This document shows positions 37,551-48,065 of a stretch of DNA of 64,000 nucleotides, in pieces. Position numbers and translations under genes: made by a program. Numbering within the stretch: position 1 is the stretch's first letter; every line of letters begins with the position of its first letter. Below the pieces are notes generated by a model. It was not told the DNA's origin, ran no database searches, and worked only from the letters and a program-made list of their open reading frames with translations. The DNA comes from Marinobacterium rhizophilum DSM 18822 (GTDB lineage: Bacteria > Pseudomonadota > Gammaproteobacteria > Pseudomonadales > Balneatricaceae), in contig NZ_KB899103.1 of assembly GCF_000378045.1 (NCBI RefSeq), positions 62,001 through 126,000 of the forward strand. The letters run 5' to 3'.

Positions 37551-39083
37551 CTAATTCACCTGCAGCTTCAGTCCCAGCGCCTTGAGGAATTCGGCTTCCT
37601 GCTCCAGGTCCGCCTGTGTCAGGGGGTGCTGTGCGAGCCAGCCTTTCGGAAAGCTGAGCTGCAGTTCTTTGCCGTCGACCTGTAGCTGCATGGATGGAAG
37701 CTTGATGCGGCTGCGATTGCGGTGCAGCAGGCTCGCCAGGCGCAGCAGTATCGCCAGGCGGCGGCAGGCCTGCTGGCGGCTCTCGGGCAGCTGCTTGAAG
37801 TCTTCCTTGGGGAATTTGCGGCGATGGCTGCGGGCCAGCAGTGCCAGCTGCTGGCGGTCCAGATTGGTAAAGCCGGAGATATCCGAGTTCTGCAACAGGT
37901 AGGCACTGTGCTTGTGGTACTGAGCGTGGGATATTGCCCGGCCGATCTCATGAGTGTGTGCCGCCCAGCGCAGCATTTGCGTGTGCTGAGGGTCGTCCAG
38001 TCCCCAGCTGTCACGCAGCTGTGCCAGGGCATGCAGGGCGCTACGCTCGACGCGTTCGGCCTGGTGGCGGTCTACATGGTATTGCCGCATCAGCTTGCTG
38101 ATGCTGTGCTCTCTAATATCTTCATGTTGCAGGCGGCCGGCCATCTCGAACAGGAGGCCCTCGCGGAGTGCGCCATCGGAGCAGGCCATCACGCGAATAC
38201 CCAGCGAGTCAAAGGCGGCGCTGAGAATGGCAAGTCCGGCCGGCAGGACTGCTCGACGCTCGGCTTTAACCTCGGTGATCTCATCGACATGGCCATAACT
38301 TAGTATCCTCTGGCGTAGCTGATCCAGTGCCCGTGCCGTGATGTGCTCTTCGGTGAGGCCGAGACTGATGCAGGCGTTGCGGATAGCCTTGATGGTGCCG
38401 GACGAGCCGACGCAGTTGCTCCAGCCGATACGCCGGTAGCGTTTCTGGATCGACATCAGTTCGCGCAGTGCTGCATAGACCGCTTTCTGGAAGGATGCCT
38501 TGGTGATCTTGCCGTCGGGGAAGTAGCGCTGGGTGAAGCTGACGCAGCCCATTTCAAGACTTTCGAGCGCCCGGGGCTGAAATTTCTCGCCCAGTACCAG
38601 TTCGGTGCTGCCGCCGCCAATGTCGATTACCAGTCGCAGGCCGTCTTCCGGAGGCCGGGTCTGGCATACGCCCAGATAAATCAGCCGGGCCTCTTCGCGT
38701 CCTGGAATAATCTCCAGTGGTGTGTGCAGGATGGCTTCGGCTCGCTTGAGAAATTCGCGACTGTTGACGGCTTCGCGCAGTGCATTGGTGCCAACAATGC
38801 GGATAGAGCGACGCGGCAGGTCAGATACGCGCTGTGCGAAACGGGCCAGGCACTCCAGGCCGCGCTGCTGGGCTTCTTCGCTCAGCACTTTGTCTGCGTT
38901 CAGGCCGGCGGCAAGCTGTACCTTTTCGGACATGACATCCTGCAGCTTGACTTCACCGTCAACGAGTTGGGCGACGACCATGTGAAAACTGTTGGAGCCG
39001 AGGTCGATAGCCGCCAGCAGGGAGGGGCTTGCCGCGGCCGTGGCGGAGGGTCTCGTATCGTTCATCTTTCTGGTGCATTCCAT
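37551..39083 (-). CDS. ppx: Exopolyphosphatase
   Basis: 510 residues (E. coli Ppx is 513). It belongs to the Ppx/GppA family in the actin-like ATPase fold: AAIDLGSNSFHMVVAQ, GTNALREAVNSREFL, IPGREEARLIYLGV and VIDIGGGSTELVLG. The C-terminal HD-like helical domain contains WAAHTHEIGRAISHAQYHKHS. It releases phosphate from polyphosphate. ATG 39083 gives the longest form; ATG 39065 (MNDTRPS) is also plausible. It is divergent from trxA. Confidence 0.94.
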   Translation of the reverse strand: MECTRKMNDTRPSATAAASPSLLAAIDLGSNSFHMVVAQLVDGEVKLQDVMSEKVQLAAGLNADKVLSEEAQQRGLECLARFAQRVSDLPRRSIRIVGTNALREAVNSREFLKRAEAILHTPLEIIPGREEARLIYLGVCQTRPPEDGLRLVIDIGGGSTELVLGEKFQPRALESLEMGCVSFTQRYFPDGKITKASFQKAVYAALRELMSIQKRYRRIGWSNCVGSSGTIKAIRNACISLGLTEEHITARALDQLRQRILSYGHVDEITEVKAERRAVLPAGLAILSAAFDSLGIRVMACSDGALREGLLFEMAGRLQHEDIREHSISKLMRQYHVDRHQAERVERSALHALAQLRDSWGLDDPQHTQMLRWAAHTHEIGRAISHAQYHKHSAYLLQNSDISGFTNLDRQQLALLARSHRRKFPKEDFKQLPESRQQACRRLAILLRLASLLHRNRSRIKLPSMQLQVDGKELQLSFPKGWLAQHPLTQADLEQEAEFLKALGLKLQVN

Positions 39084-39196
39084 GCCACTGGATCAGAACG
39101 CATAAGGGTATCAGAATAATGTGTCAGTCGATGTTTTTATCCCGGCCCAAAAGTCGACTTTACAGAGGCTGAAAGCGTCCTGATCCTCGCTTAGTG

Positions 39197-39226
39197 TTCA
39201 CATTTTTTTTTGTGCAATGGTATCAT
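39197..39226 (+). promoter_or_regulatory. Candidate trxA promoter
   Basis: TTCACA (39197-39202), 18-base spacer, TATCAT (39221-39226), giving a leader of about 110 bases before trxA. Confidence 0.4.
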
Positions 39227-39341
39227 CGGCAGCAGTTGAGGATATCCCAGCATATTTGTCCTGTCTTACCGGGGGGATCTCGGCTTGGAAATTCCGAAAA
39301 GCAATAATATGAACACTTCGCGTGTTTGGAGAATGGATCCT

Positions 39342-39668
39342 ATGAGCGAAAACATCGTTAACGTCACCGATGCATCATTCGAAGAAGAAGTGCTCAAAGC
39401 AGAGCGCGCGGTGCTGGTGGATTACTGGGCTGAATGGTGCGGTCCCTGCAAGATGATTGCACCGGTCCTGGAAGAGATTGCCAAGGACTACGAAGGCAAG
39501 CTGAAGGTTTGCAAGCTCAACATCGATGAAAACAACGAAACACCGCCGAAATTCGGTATTCGTGGCATCCCGACCCTGATGCTGTTCAAGGGTGGTAATG
39601 TCGAAGCGACCAAGGTCGGCGCGCTTTCCAAGTCTCAGCTGGCTGCCTTTATCGACGCCAATCTCTGA
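39342..39668 (+). CDS. trxA: Thioredoxin 1
   Basis: 108 residues with the active-site WCGPCK and the cis-Pro in [12 protein letters not shown]. It is the general cytosolic disulfide reductase. ATG 39342 ([17 protein letters not shown]) fits the family length and has GGAG ten bases upstream; an upstream reading from 39285 was rejected. rho follows 221 bases later, as in many gammaproteobacteria. Confidence 0.96.
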   Translation: MSENIVNVTDASFEEEVLKAERAVLVDYWAEWCGPCKMIAPVLEEIAKDYEGKLKVCKLNIDENNETPPKFGIRGIPTLMLFKGGNVEATKVGALSKSQLAAFIDANL

Positions 39669-39889
39669 TTTGTGAATTGGAGGGCAGAAATCTCGAGTCG
39701 GCGTCGTCGATTTATATTTCTTGCTCTCCAGTCTGGACAGCCGCGGTCCAAGCCTTTATATTGACTGCGACTGCTGGGTACTTGTCGCCCCCTTTGACAA
39801 GCTTCAGACTCCCAGTCACTAGTATCGACCTCTGATTTTCTCCTGTTTTCCACCCTAACTTGGTCACTCGTGGCCCTTCTCCAAAGCAT
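39669..39889 (+). promoter_or_regulatory. rho leader, C-rich
   Basis: A 221-base leader without an ATG-started reading frame. Its last 60 bases (39830-39889) are rich in C and U and poor in G (TTTTCTCCTGTTTTCCACCC), the composition of a Rho-utilisation site. rho is autoregulated by premature Rho-dependent termination in E. coli; the same here is inference. Confidence 0.4.
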
Positions 39890-41149
39890 ATGAATCTAAC
39901 CGAGCTGAAAACAAAAAGCGTTCCGGAGCTTCTGGAAATCGCGCAAGAAATGGGAATGGACAACCTTGCCCGTTCTCGCAAACAGGATGTGATCTTCGCA
40001 ATTCTGAAGAAACACTCCAAAAGCGGCGAAGATATCTCTGGTGACGGTGTACTCGAGATATTGCAGGACGGCTTCGGCTTCCTTCGCTCCGCTGATTCAT
40101 CCTACCTGGCTGGTCCTGACGATATTTACGTTTCACCGAGTCAGATCCGCCGTTTTAACCTTCGCACTGGCGATACCATTACCGGCAAGATCCGACCGCC
40201 GAAAGATGGCGAGCGTTACTTTGCGCTGCTGAAAGTTGACGAGATCAACTACGACAAGCCGGAAAACGCCAAGAACAAGATTCTGTTCGAGAACCTGACG
40301 CCGCTGTTCCCACAGGAACGCCTGCGCATGGAGATCGGCAACGGCAGCACCGAAGACATCACGGCCCGCGTTATCGACCTGGTCTGCCCGATGGGCAAGG
40401 GCCAGCGTGCCCTGATCGTGTCTCCGCCCAAAGCCGGTAAAACGCTGATGCTGCAGAACATTGCCAGCAGCATTACGCGCAATAGCCCGGATTGCCACCT
40501 GATCGTACTGCTGATCGACGAGCGGCCTGAAGAAGTGACCGAAATGCAGCGCACCGTGCGCGGCGAAGTGGTTGCTTCCACCTTCGATGAGCCGCCCTCA
40601 CGTCACGTGCAGGTCGCCGAAATGGTGCTTGAAAAGGCCAAGCGCCTGACCGAGCATAAGAAGGACGTGGTCATCCTGCTGGACTCCATTACCCGTCTGG
40701 CCCGTGCCTACAACACCGTCATCCCGTCTTCGGGCAAGGTGCTGACCGGTGGTGTCGACGCTCATGCACTGGAACGCCCCAAGCGTTTCTTCGGTGCGGC
40801 GCGTAACATCGAGGAAGGCGGCAGTCTCACCATTATCGCGACTGCACTGGTTGATACCGGCTCGAAGATGGACGAAGTCATCTACGAGGAGTTCAAGGGT
40901 ACTGGTAACTCCGAAGTACACCTGGACCGCAAGGCGGCAGAACGTCGCATGTTCCCGGCGATCAATATCCGCCGCTCGGGTACTCGCCGTGAAGACCTGT
41001 TGACCACCGAAGATGAAATGCAGCGAATGTGGATTCTGCGTCGTTTGCTGGATCCGATGGAAGACACTGCTGCTACGGAGTTTGTCATCGACAAGCTGAA
41101 GGACTTCAAGACCAACAATGAGTTCTTCCTGTCGATGAAACGTCAGTAA
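39890..41149 (+). CDS. rho: Transcription termination factor Rho
   Basis: 419 residues, identical in length to E. coli Rho. The order is N-terminal RNA-binding domain ([42 protein letters not shown]), Walker [12 protein letters not shown], Walker [19 protein letters not shown]-loop and R-loop region [19 protein letters not shown], and the C-terminal [11 protein letters not shown]. It is a hexameric RNA helicase that terminates transcripts. ATG 39890 matches the universal N-terminus. Confidence 0.98.
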   Translation: MNLTELKTKSVPELLEIAQEMGMDNLARSRKQDVIFAILKKHSKSGEDISGDGVLEILQDGFGFLRSADSSYLAGPDDIYVSPSQIRRFNLRTGDTITGKIRPPKDGERYFALLKVDEINYDKPENAKNKILFENLTPLFPQERLRMEIGNGSTEDITARVIDLVCPMGKGQRALIVSPPKAGKTLMLQNIASSITRNSPDCHLIVLLIDERPEEVTEMQRTVRGEVVASTFDEPPSRHVQVAEMVLEKAKRLTEHKKDVVILLDSITRLARAYNTVIPSSGKVLTGGVDAHALERPKRFFGAARNIEEGGSLTIIATALVDTGSKMDEVIYEEFKGTGNSEVHLDRKAAERRMFPAINIRRSGTRREDLLTTEDEMQRMWILRRLLDPMEDTAATEFVIDKLKDFKTNNEFFLSMKRQ

Positions 41150-41166
41150 GCGTTGTTTTGAACTGG

Positions 41167-41196
41167 AAAAGGGTAAGCCTGTGCTTACCCTTTTTT
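41167..41196 (+). terminator. Rho-independent terminator after rho
   Basis: AAAAGGGTAAGC, loop CTGT, GCTTACCCTTTTTT, 17 bases after the stop. Confidence 0.92.
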
Positions 41197-41357
41197 GTAC
41201 ATGGAAGTACCAATCCTGCGAGTATGGTGACGTACAGGAGCAGGATTTATGTTCGGAATGACCAGTCACCCAATTAGGCTCCTGCACGCTGGATTTACGC
41301 CCTGAGGGGTGCCCATGCATGCTGCAGGTGTACTGTAACGACTGAAGTTTATCGATT

Positions 41358-42839
41358 ATGTCCTCACCCAAATACAAAGACCTGCGTGATTTCATGGCGA
41401 TGCTGGAAGCGCGCGGCGAGCTCAAACGCATTTCCCAGCCGATTGATCCAAAGCTTGAAATGACCGAGATTTGCGACCGAACGCTGCGCGCAGGCGGACC
41501 GGCTTTGCTGTTCGAGAACCCCAAGGGCTATGACTATCCGGTACTTGCAAATCTGTTCGGTACACCGGAGCGTGTGGCACTGGGTATGGGCGAGGAAACG
41601 GTTGAGGCACTGCGCGAAGTTGGCAAGGTGCTGGCGCAGCTGAAAGAGCCGGAGCCGCCCAAAGGCATGCGCGACGCCTGGGAGAAGTTACCGATCTTCA
41701 GGCAGGTGCTGAACATGGGGCCCAAGGTCGTGAAGTCGGCCCCCTGCCAGACCCATGTGCTCGAAGGTGATGATGTCGACCTGTACCGGTTGCCGATCCA
41801 GACCTGCTGGCCGGGGGATGCGGGTCCGCTGGTCACCTGGCCGCTGGTTATTACCCGTGGCCCGAACAAGGCGCGCCAGAACCTGGGAATATACCGTCAG
41901 CAGCTGATCGGGCGCAACAAGCTGATCATGCGCTGGCTGGCGCATCGTGGCGGCGCACTGGATTTCCGCGAATGGAAGGAGCAGCACCCGGGCGAACCTT
42001 TCCCTGTCGCGGTGGCGCTCGGTGCCGATCCTGCGACCATCCTGGGGGCGGTCACGCCGGTGCCCGATACGCTGTCCGAATATGCCTTTGCCGGTCTGTT
42101 GCGCGGTGGCAAGACCGAGGTGATCAGCTGTCTTGGCAATGACCTCCAGGTGCCCGCGAGCGCGGAATTTATCCTGGAAGGTTACATTCACCCCGACGAG
42201 ATGGCGGACGAAGGCCCCTTTGGCGATCATACCGGCTACTATAATGAGGTAGACAGCTTTCCTGTCTTCACCGTCGAGCGCATCACGCACCGTAACCGGC
42301 CCATCTATCACAGTACCTATACGGGTCGGCCGCCTGATGAACCGGCGATTCTGGGCGTGGCACTGAACGAGGTATTTGTACCGATCCTGCAAAAGCAGTT
42401 TCCGGAGATCGTTGACTTCTACCTGCCGCCGGAGGGCTGTTCGTACCGCATGGCGGTTGTGACGATGAAGAAGCAGTATCCGGGTCATGCCAAGCGCGTG
42501 ATGCTGGGTGTCTGGTCCTTCCTGCGACAGTTTATGTACACCAAGTTCGTGATTGTCTGTGACGACGACGTCAATGCACGGGACTGGAACGATGTGATAT
42601 GGGCCATTACCACCCGCATGGACCCGACGCGTGATACGGTGCTGATCGACAACACGCCGATCGATTATCTGGACTTTGCCTCGCCCGTGTCGGGGTTGGG
42701 GTCCAAGATGGGATTGGACGCAACCAACAAGTGGGAAGGCGAAACCCAGCGCGAGTGGGGTGTACCGATCCGCATGGACGATGACGTTAAGGCCCGTGTC
42801 GATGCCATCTGGGATGAGCTGGGCATCTTTAATGGCTGA
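41358..42839 (+). CDS. ubiD: 4-hydroxy-3-polyprenylbenzoate decarboxylase
   Basis: 493 residues (E. coli UbiD is 497). It removes the carboxylate in ubiquinone biosynthesis using prenylated FMN. Family motifs are [43 protein letters not shown] and [20 protein letters not shown], the last including the catalytic Glu region. Its end overlaps the reductase gene start by 8 bases, indicating coupling. Confidence 0.96.
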   Translation: MSSPKYKDLRDFMAMLEARGELKRISQPIDPKLEMTEICDRTLRAGGPALLFENPKGYDYPVLANLFGTPERVALGMGEETVEALREVGKVLAQLKEPEPPKGMRDAWEKLPIFRQVLNMGPKVVKSAPCQTHVLEGDDVDLYRLPIQTCWPGDAGPLVTWPLVITRGPNKARQNLGIYRQQLIGRNKLIMRWLAHRGGALDFREWKEQHPGEPFPVAVALGADPATILGAVTPVPDTLSEYAFAGLLRGGKTEVISCLGNDLQVPASAEFILEGYIHPDEMADEGPFGDHTGYYNEVDSFPVFTVERITHRNRPIYHSTYTGRPPDEPAILGVALNEVFVPILQKQFPEIVDFYLPPEGCSYRMAVVTMKKQYPGHAKRVMLGVWSFLRQFMYTKFVIVCDDDVNARDWNDVIWAITTRMDPTRDTVLIDNTPIDYLDFASPVSGLGSKMGLDATNKWEGETQREWGVPIRMDDDVKARVDAIWDELGIFNG

Positions 42840-43890
42840 GCAGCCCCGCCGGGTGTTGCTGGACGGGCTGGATCGGGTGATTGAGACGGTCCCCGGTGAA
42901 ACCCTGCTGCAGGCTTTGGAGCGGCTGGGCTATGGCATGCGGCGCAGTTGTCGCAATGGTGTCTGTGAAATCTGTGAGGTCAGCTTGCTGCAGGGAGAGT
43001 TGCAGCAGCGTTATCCGAACCGTCATCTGTGCGCCCCGCCAGCAGGCGCAGTGTCTGCCAGTACCGTCGCACTGGCCTGTACCAGTGTGCCGCTGACCGA
43101 TGTTAGAGTAGAGATAAAGGGATTGAAGCTCCCTGGAGAAGTATTTGTGAAAAAGCTGAACTGTGACATTACCTCGGTCGAAGTGCTTAACCGGGACGTG
43201 TATCGAGTCTTCCTGCGCTTGCCGGCCACCGCATCACTGGCGCTGGATTTCCGTGCCGGACAGTATCTGGATATTTGTCTGCCCAATGGCCGCAAGGCCT
43301 CGTTCTCCATTGCATCTGCGCCGGAGCTCGAGCGTGCGGTTGAGCTCCATATTCGACTGCTGCCAGACAGCGAGATGTCCTGTGCCGTGATGGCGCATTT
43401 GCAGAACGAAAAAACGGTGCAGATCGAAGCACCCAAGGGTCTTTGCTGCCTGGATGCCGTATCTCTCGATGCGAACGATCGTCTGGTGTTCGCCGCGGCG
43501 AGTACCGGTTTTTCCCAGATCAAGAGCATGGTTGAGCATCTGCTGGCCCGGCAGGTCAAAAATCAGATCCGAATTTACTGGGGCGCCCGGGACGCCGCAG
43601 ATCTGTACCAGCTGGCACTGCCCGAGCAGTGGGCCCGGGAATATGCCAATGTGCACTTCGTGCCGGTGGTCAGCGAGCCGGAGTTGTCGCCGGACTGGAT
43701 CGGGCGTACCGGAGTATTGCCGCAGGCGATCCTCGAAGACCTGGATCATTTTGGAGATACCCACGTCTATGCCAGCGGTTCACCAGCCATGGTTTACGCG
43801 CTGCTCGATGCCTGCGAAGCGCACGGTATGGAAACATCCCAGCTGCACTCCGACGTTTTCGCCTACGCGCCCCGTCCCGCAAAAGCCTGA
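42832..43890 (+). CDS. 2Fe-2S ferredoxin / NAD(P)H-flavin oxidoreductase (Fre/AscD-like)
   Basis: 352 residues. An N-terminal plant-type ferredoxin domain (CRNGVCEIC with a fourth Cys at HLC) is fused to a ferredoxin-NADP reductase-like FAD and NAD domain ([53 protein letters not shown]). Relatives are named CDP-6-deoxy-delta-3,4-glucoseen reductase or Fre; it probably supplies electrons in ubiquinone or flavin reduction. The usual flavin motif RxY/FS reads ASFS here, lacking the Arg. It overlaps ubiD by 8 bases. Confidence 0.88.
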   Translation: MAEQPRRVLLDGLDRVIETVPGETLLQALERLGYGMRRSCRNGVCEICEVSLLQGELQQRYPNRHLCAPPAGAVSASTVALACTSVPLTDVRVEIKGLKLPGEVFVKKLNCDITSVEVLNRDVYRVFLRLPATASLALDFRAGQYLDICLPNGRKASFSIASAPELERAVELHIRLLPDSEMSCAVMAHLQNEKTVQIEAPKGLCCLDAVSLDANDRLVFAAASTGFSQIKSMVEHLLARQVKNQIRIYWGARDAADLYQLALPEQWAREYANVHFVPVVSEPELSPDWIGRTGVLPQAILEDLDHFGDTHVYASGSPAMVYALLDACEAHGMETSQLHSDVFAYAPRPAKA

Positions 43891-43996
43891 TCCCGAACAT
43901 GCAGAAGCCGCCCATGGGCGGTTTCTGCGACGGGGATATATCTGGGGCCTCATGCCCGAGCCGGTCAAAAACAGTCTGAACGGACGATTCCGGGCG

Positions 43997-44230
43997 TTAC
44001 TGCAACATTTTCATAATCTGGTCCTTCAGCTGCACCCGGCGTAATTTCATCTGCTCAAAGTTTTCATCCGTCGTGGGAACATTGCGCATCTCGAGACCGC
44101 GTACGCTGTGGTCCAGCTTGTGGTATTCACTGGCAAGTCGGGCGAAGGTTTCATTTTCCTGCTTCAGTTGCCGGATGCGCTCGGCATACTGCGGAAAGTC
44201 GTTATAGAGACTATGGTTGAGGTCGGACAT
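43997..44230 (-). CDS. YdcH/DUF465 family small protein
   Basis: 77 residues, a single charged helical hairpin (ERIRQLKQENETFARLASEY, LDHSVRGLEMRNVPTTDENF, LRRVQLKDQIMKML) typical of DUF465. The function is unknown. ATG 44230 has GGAG eight bases upstream and is better than a GTG at 44239. It is convergent with the reductase gene and divergent from the EF-G paralogue. Confidence 0.88.
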   Translation of the reverse strand: MSDLNHSLYNDFPQYAERIRQLKQENETFARLASEYHKLDHSVRGLEMRNVPTTDENFEQMKLRRVQLKDQIMKMLQ

Positions 44231-44672
44231 AGAGCGCACTCCATCGGCTTGGTTAACCCGGATTGTGCTGCAGCGAGGCCTGCTGAGCGTTCCTGCTTTT
44301 TTAGTCTAGCCAGCTTGCCGTAGCCTTGCCATGACCCCTTCCAAATAATGAATTGATTAGGGCTTTATAACTTAACGTTCTTTAGCGGTGGCTCTTGTGT
44401 CGACCGCTGTTGCCCTAAGCTTTAGGGAGCCTGCGAACAAGTCCCAATGAGTCGCTGGAAACCGCCGCAGGGCGGGCCCTTAAGTACGCATTTGCTTTGA
44501 CAGGAGCTAATCAAAGTCCCCGTAAATTCGGGTACTGTGCTCTTCAGGGAATTGCCTGCGCGGTGCGTCGGTATGCAGCATCCAGTGGCAGCGGCGCGTT
44601 TCTCGGGCCGCAGAGGCCAACTGGGTCTTGTTCATAGGCCCTTACGCTGAAAAAGGTGGCAGGAGCAGCAAC
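44231..44672 (+). promoter_or_regulatory. Long divergent intergenic region, possibly a structured leader of the EF-G paralogue
   Basis: 442 bases with no coding sequence that I can support. Several short stems are visible between 44430 and 44560: CCGCC/GGCGG near 44462-44476, CTTTG/CAAAG near 44494-44516, and CCCG/CGGG near 44518-44532. They lie in the sense of the downstream gene. No known riboswitch consensus was recognised. Confidence 0.35.
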
Positions 44673-46751
44673 ATGGACACGCGACACTTCGATCCGGACA
44701 AAATCCGTAATATTGGCATCATTGCCCATATCGATGCGGGCAAAACCACGGCCACCGAACGGATGCTGTTCTACAGTGGCTTTGCTCACAAGCTGGGTTC
44801 AGTGGACGATGGCACCACCATTACCGACTGGATGGACCAGGAGCGCGAGCGGGGCATTACAATCGTTTCGGCCGCCATCACCACTCAATGGCGTGACCAC
44901 CAGATAAATATCATCGACACCCCGGGCCACATCGACTTTACCGCGGAGGTGCAGCGCGCACTGAGGGTGCTGGATGGCGGAGTGGTGGTGTTCGATGGTG
45001 TCCACGGCGTTGAGTCCCAGAGCGAAACCGTCTGGCGCCAGGCGGAACGCTACAAGGTGCCGCGTATCTGCTTCATCAACAAGATGGACCGCACCGGCGC
45101 CGATTTTGAACACGCACTGCAGACCATCCGCCAGCGACTGCACGTGGAGCCCGTGCCGGTGAATATTCCCATTGGCGTCGAACATGACTTCACCGGCGTT
45201 ATCGACCTGTTGAACATGGAGGCTGTCCACTGGAGTGACGAGCTCGGTGCCAATCCGGAACGCGGACCGATTCCCGAGGCATTACGTGAATCGGCGGACG
45301 CGGCGCGGCGGCAGATGCTCGAAGCCGTGTGTGAAACCGATGATGCGCTGCTTGAGCGGTACCTCGGCGAGGAGCCGGTGGAGGCTGCCGAGTGGCGTGC
45401 CGCGTTGCGCCGGGCGACGCTGGAGAATCGCCTCTATCCAGTCTTGTGCGGTGCTGCACTGCGCAATGTAGGCATTCAGTCACTGCTCGACGCGGTGGTC
45501 GACTACCTGCCCTCGCCGGAGGATCGCAAGGAGGTGGTCGGTCATCATCCGCAGACCGGGGAGGAAGAGCATTGGCCGCTGCGCCTCGAAGAGCCGCTGT
45601 GCGCGCTAGTGTTCAAGACGGTGACCGATCCCTACGCCGGGCAGATGGCCTATGTTCGGGTCTACTCGGGGCTGTTGAAAAGCGGCGATCAGGTGTTCAA
45701 CCCGCGCACGGGACGCAAGTTGCGCATCGGCCGGCTGGTACGGGTTTTCGCCGACCGTCGTGAGGACGTCGACAGCATACCGGCCGGCGAAATTGATGCG
45801 GTGATCGGGCTCAAGGCAGCCCATACCGGCGATACCCTCTGTGCGCTGGATCATCCGCTGGTGCTCGAGTCGATTCAGTTTCCGGAGCCGGTCATTAATA
45901 TCGCCATTGAGCCCATCGCGACCCGCGACCGGGACGAGCTTGACCGCGCCCTGCACCAGCTGATGGAAGAAGACCCAACGTTCCATGTCCACGTCGACGA
46001 ATACAGCGGCCAGACCATTCTGGCGGGCATGGGCGAACTGCATCTTGAGATCCTGATAAACCGGATCGAGCGCGAGCACCAGGTCAAGGTGCGCAGCGGT
46101 GCCCCGCGTGTAACCTACAAGGAAACGGTGTCACAGCCGGTCAGCCGGGTCGAGGGACGTTACGTGCATCAGAGTGGCGGCCATGGCCAGTACGGCCACG
46201 TATACATTGACCTGCGGCCTGGCGAGCCGGGGTCAGGCATCGTGTTTTCGCAACAGATCAAGGGGGGCGTCATTCCGGCGGCCTTTATACCGGCGGTCAG
46301 GAAAGGGGTCGAGGAGGCAGCTCAATCCGGACTGCTTGGCGGCCAGGAGATCACAGATGTAGAGGTCGTGCTGGTCGACGGCTCGACACACCCGGTGGAC
46401 TCCAGCGAGTTGGCCTTCAAGAACGCGGGCGTGCAGGCGTTTCGCGACGCGGCGCAGCAAGCGGGGCTGAAGTTGCTTGAGCCGGTCTGCAAGATTCAGG
46501 TGATAGCGCCCGAGGAGAACCTCGGAGACGTGTTGGGGCAGCTTAATGCAAGGCGCTGCGAAGTACGCAGCACCGAGCCGCGCTCCGACGGTACCCACGA
46601 TATCCAGGGTATGGTGCCATTGGCGGAGATGTTCGGCTATGCCACCGATCTGCGCTCGGTGACCCAGGGTCGGGCGCTTTTTACGATGGAGTTCGATCAT
46701 TACAGCCCGGTACCGGACAAGGTGCTCGATAAGCTCCAGCTAAGATCCTGA
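44673..46751 (+). CDS. Elongation factor G paralogue (EF-G2 type)
   Basis: 692 residues with all five EF-G domains. G motifs are AHIDAGKTT, RGITI, DTPGHIDF and NKMD. Domain IV contains RVEGRYVHQSGGHGQYGHVY, the loop that enters the ribosomal A site, and the C-terminus has GYATDLRSVTQGRALFTMEF. It catalyses GTP-driven translocation or recycling. It is not next to rpsL, rpsG or tuf, so it is a stand-alone copy. ATG 44673 has CAGGAG upstream. A terminator follows. Confidence 0.92.
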   Translation: MDTRHFDPDKIRNIGIIAHIDAGKTTATERMLFYSGFAHKLGSVDDGTTITDWMDQERERGITIVSAAITTQWRDHQINIIDTPGHIDFTAEVQRALRVLDGGVVVFDGVHGVESQSETVWRQAERYKVPRICFINKMDRTGADFEHALQTIRQRLHVEPVPVNIPIGVEHDFTGVIDLLNMEAVHWSDELGANPERGPIPEALRESADAARRQMLEAVCETDDALLERYLGEEPVEAAEWRAALRRATLENRLYPVLCGAALRNVGIQSLLDAVVDYLPSPEDRKEVVGHHPQTGEEEHWPLRLEEPLCALVFKTVTDPYAGQMAYVRVYSGLLKSGDQVFNPRTGRKLRIGRLVRVFADRREDVDSIPAGEIDAVIGLKAAHTGDTLCALDHPLVLESIQFPEPVINIAIEPIATRDRDELDRALHQLMEEDPTFHVHVDEYSGQTILAGMGELHLEILINRIEREHQVKVRSGAPRVTYKETVSQPVSRVEGRYVHQSGGHGQYGHVYIDLRPGEPGSGIVFSQQIKGGVIPAAFIPAVRKGVEEAAQSGLLGGQEITDVEVVLVDGSTHPVDSSELAFKNAGVQAFRDAAQQAGLKLLEPVCKIQVIAPEENLGDVLGQLNARRCEVRSTEPRSDGTHDIQGMVPLAEMFGYATDLRSVTQGRALFTMEFDHYSPVPDKVLDKLQLRS

Positions 46752-46755
46752 ACGC

Positions 46756-46783
46756 AAAAACGGACCCTGCAGGGTCCGTTTTT
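46756..46783. terminator. Bidirectional terminator between EF-G paralogue and hemY
   Basis: AAAAACGGACCC, loop TGCA, GGGTCCGTTTTT. Confidence 0.92.
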
Positions 46784-46807
46784 GTGTGACGCATCAAGTG
46801 TCCGGCA

Positions 46808-48064
46808 TCAGTCGTTAAGTGCCGCCATTTTTTCCGGCATCGGCAGGTTGGGGAGGCCGGCACCGGTGGTGCTGAGTCCTTCCTGCAGCCGTGTGGCCAG
46901 CTTGTCGTGTTCGCCCAAATGCTGCAGCAGGCGACACAGTTCGGCGTAGGCTTCGGCGCTCGGTTGCAGTGCGATACTCTGTTCGAAAAAGCCGATGGCC
47001 TTGCCCCAGTGCTCGTTGCGCATCGACAGGCGACCCAGGGTCAGCAGCAGAGCGGCGCTGTTGGGGTGATCCTTCTCCCACTTGCGGGCGATTTCAAGCT
47101 GCTTGTGGGTGTTTTCACCCTTCAGGCGGCCGTATATGCGCACCAGCGTTTCGTTCCAGTTGCGCTTGATCTGGTCGCGCAGGAATATCTCGGCGCGAGC
47201 ATCTTCACCCAGGGTGGTCAGCTGGGATACATAGTCGCACACCAGACTTTCATCGCTCGTCAGCTTGGTCGGCAGGTTCTGCCAGGCGCGGTTCAGCGCC
47301 TGTACCCGGGTCTCGTGCTCCGTTTCCGGCGGCAGCTGCGCCAGGGTGTGGCCGAGCATTTCGCGGTAGCAGCGCAGCTCAAGCGCCTGCAGGGATTCTT
47401 CCGGCAGTATCTTATTCTGGCGCAGGCTGGGTATGAGGCTGGCCAGGCCTTGCCAATCGCCCAGCTGGGTCAGGGTGCTGTGCAGCAGGCGGAGCACCTG
47501 GCTGTGTTTTGGCAGCTTGGCCTGCAGCGCCGACAGTGTCGCAAGGCACTCCTCAAACTGACCGCGGTCGAATTGCAGCTGCGCCTGGGCAATATCTACC
47601 GCCGTGGCGCTTTGGGGGCTGCGCTGACGCGCCTGCTGCAGGAAGGTATCGGCGGCCTTGTCGTCACCCTGCTCCTGGGCGGCCCGGGCGGCGACCAGGT
47701 AATTGACCAGTGGCAGTTCGGCACGCGGCGCTGCCTGGCCCAGAAAACGCTGTGCCTTCCACCAGCTGCCGTCGGCGAAGGCCTGCAGCCCCTTGAGGGT
47801 TCTGCGGTGGGCATTGCGCAGTGCCCGGCGTTCGCTCCAGTGACGCAGTTCGGAGGTGGGAATACGGGCCTTGGACAGCAGACGCAGCAGTAAATGGGCC
47901 AGCAGGAAACTCACCAGGCCGATTACGAGCAGGACCCAGAGGCTGGTTTCGATGGTGGTGCGGTCGTAGGAGATCAGGACATAGCCCGGATCTTGCACCA
48001 TCTTTTCGCCCAGCCAGGCGCCAGCAAAGAGAATGATCAGTAAAAGCAGGAGTCCTCGTTTCAT
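46808..48064 (-). CDS. hemY: HemY, membrane-anchored TPR protein of haem operon
   Basis: 418 residues. Two N-terminal membrane spans (LLLLLIILFAGAWLGEKMVQ in part; LWVLLVIGLVSFLLAHLLLRLL) are followed by tetratricopeptide-like helices (RRTLKGLQAFADGSWWKAQ; LLLTLGRLSMRNEHWGKAIGF). HemY is a conserved companion of hemCD with a proposed scaffold role in tetrapyrrole synthesis. It follows hemX with one base between. Confidence 0.92.
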   Translation of the reverse strand: MKRGLLLLLIILFAGAWLGEKMVQDPGYVLISYDRTTIETSLWVLLVIGLVSFLLAHLLLRLLSKARIPTSELRHWSERRALRNAHRRTLKGLQAFADGSWWKAQRFLGQAAPRAELPLVNYLVAARAAQEQGDDKAADTFLQQARQRSPQSATAVDIAQAQLQFDRGQFEECLATLSALQAKLPKHSQVLRLLHSTLTQLGDWQGLASLIPSLRQNKILPEESLQALELRCYREMLGHTLAQLPPETEHETRVQALNRAWQNLPTKLTSDESLVCDYVSQLTTLGEDARAEIFLRDQIKRNWNETLVRIYGRLKGENTHKQLEIARKWEKDHPNSAALLLTLGRLSMRNEHWGKAIGFFEQSIALQPSAEAYAELCRLLQHLGEHDKLATRLQEGLSTTGAGLPNLPMPEKMAALND

Positions 48065-48065
48065 A

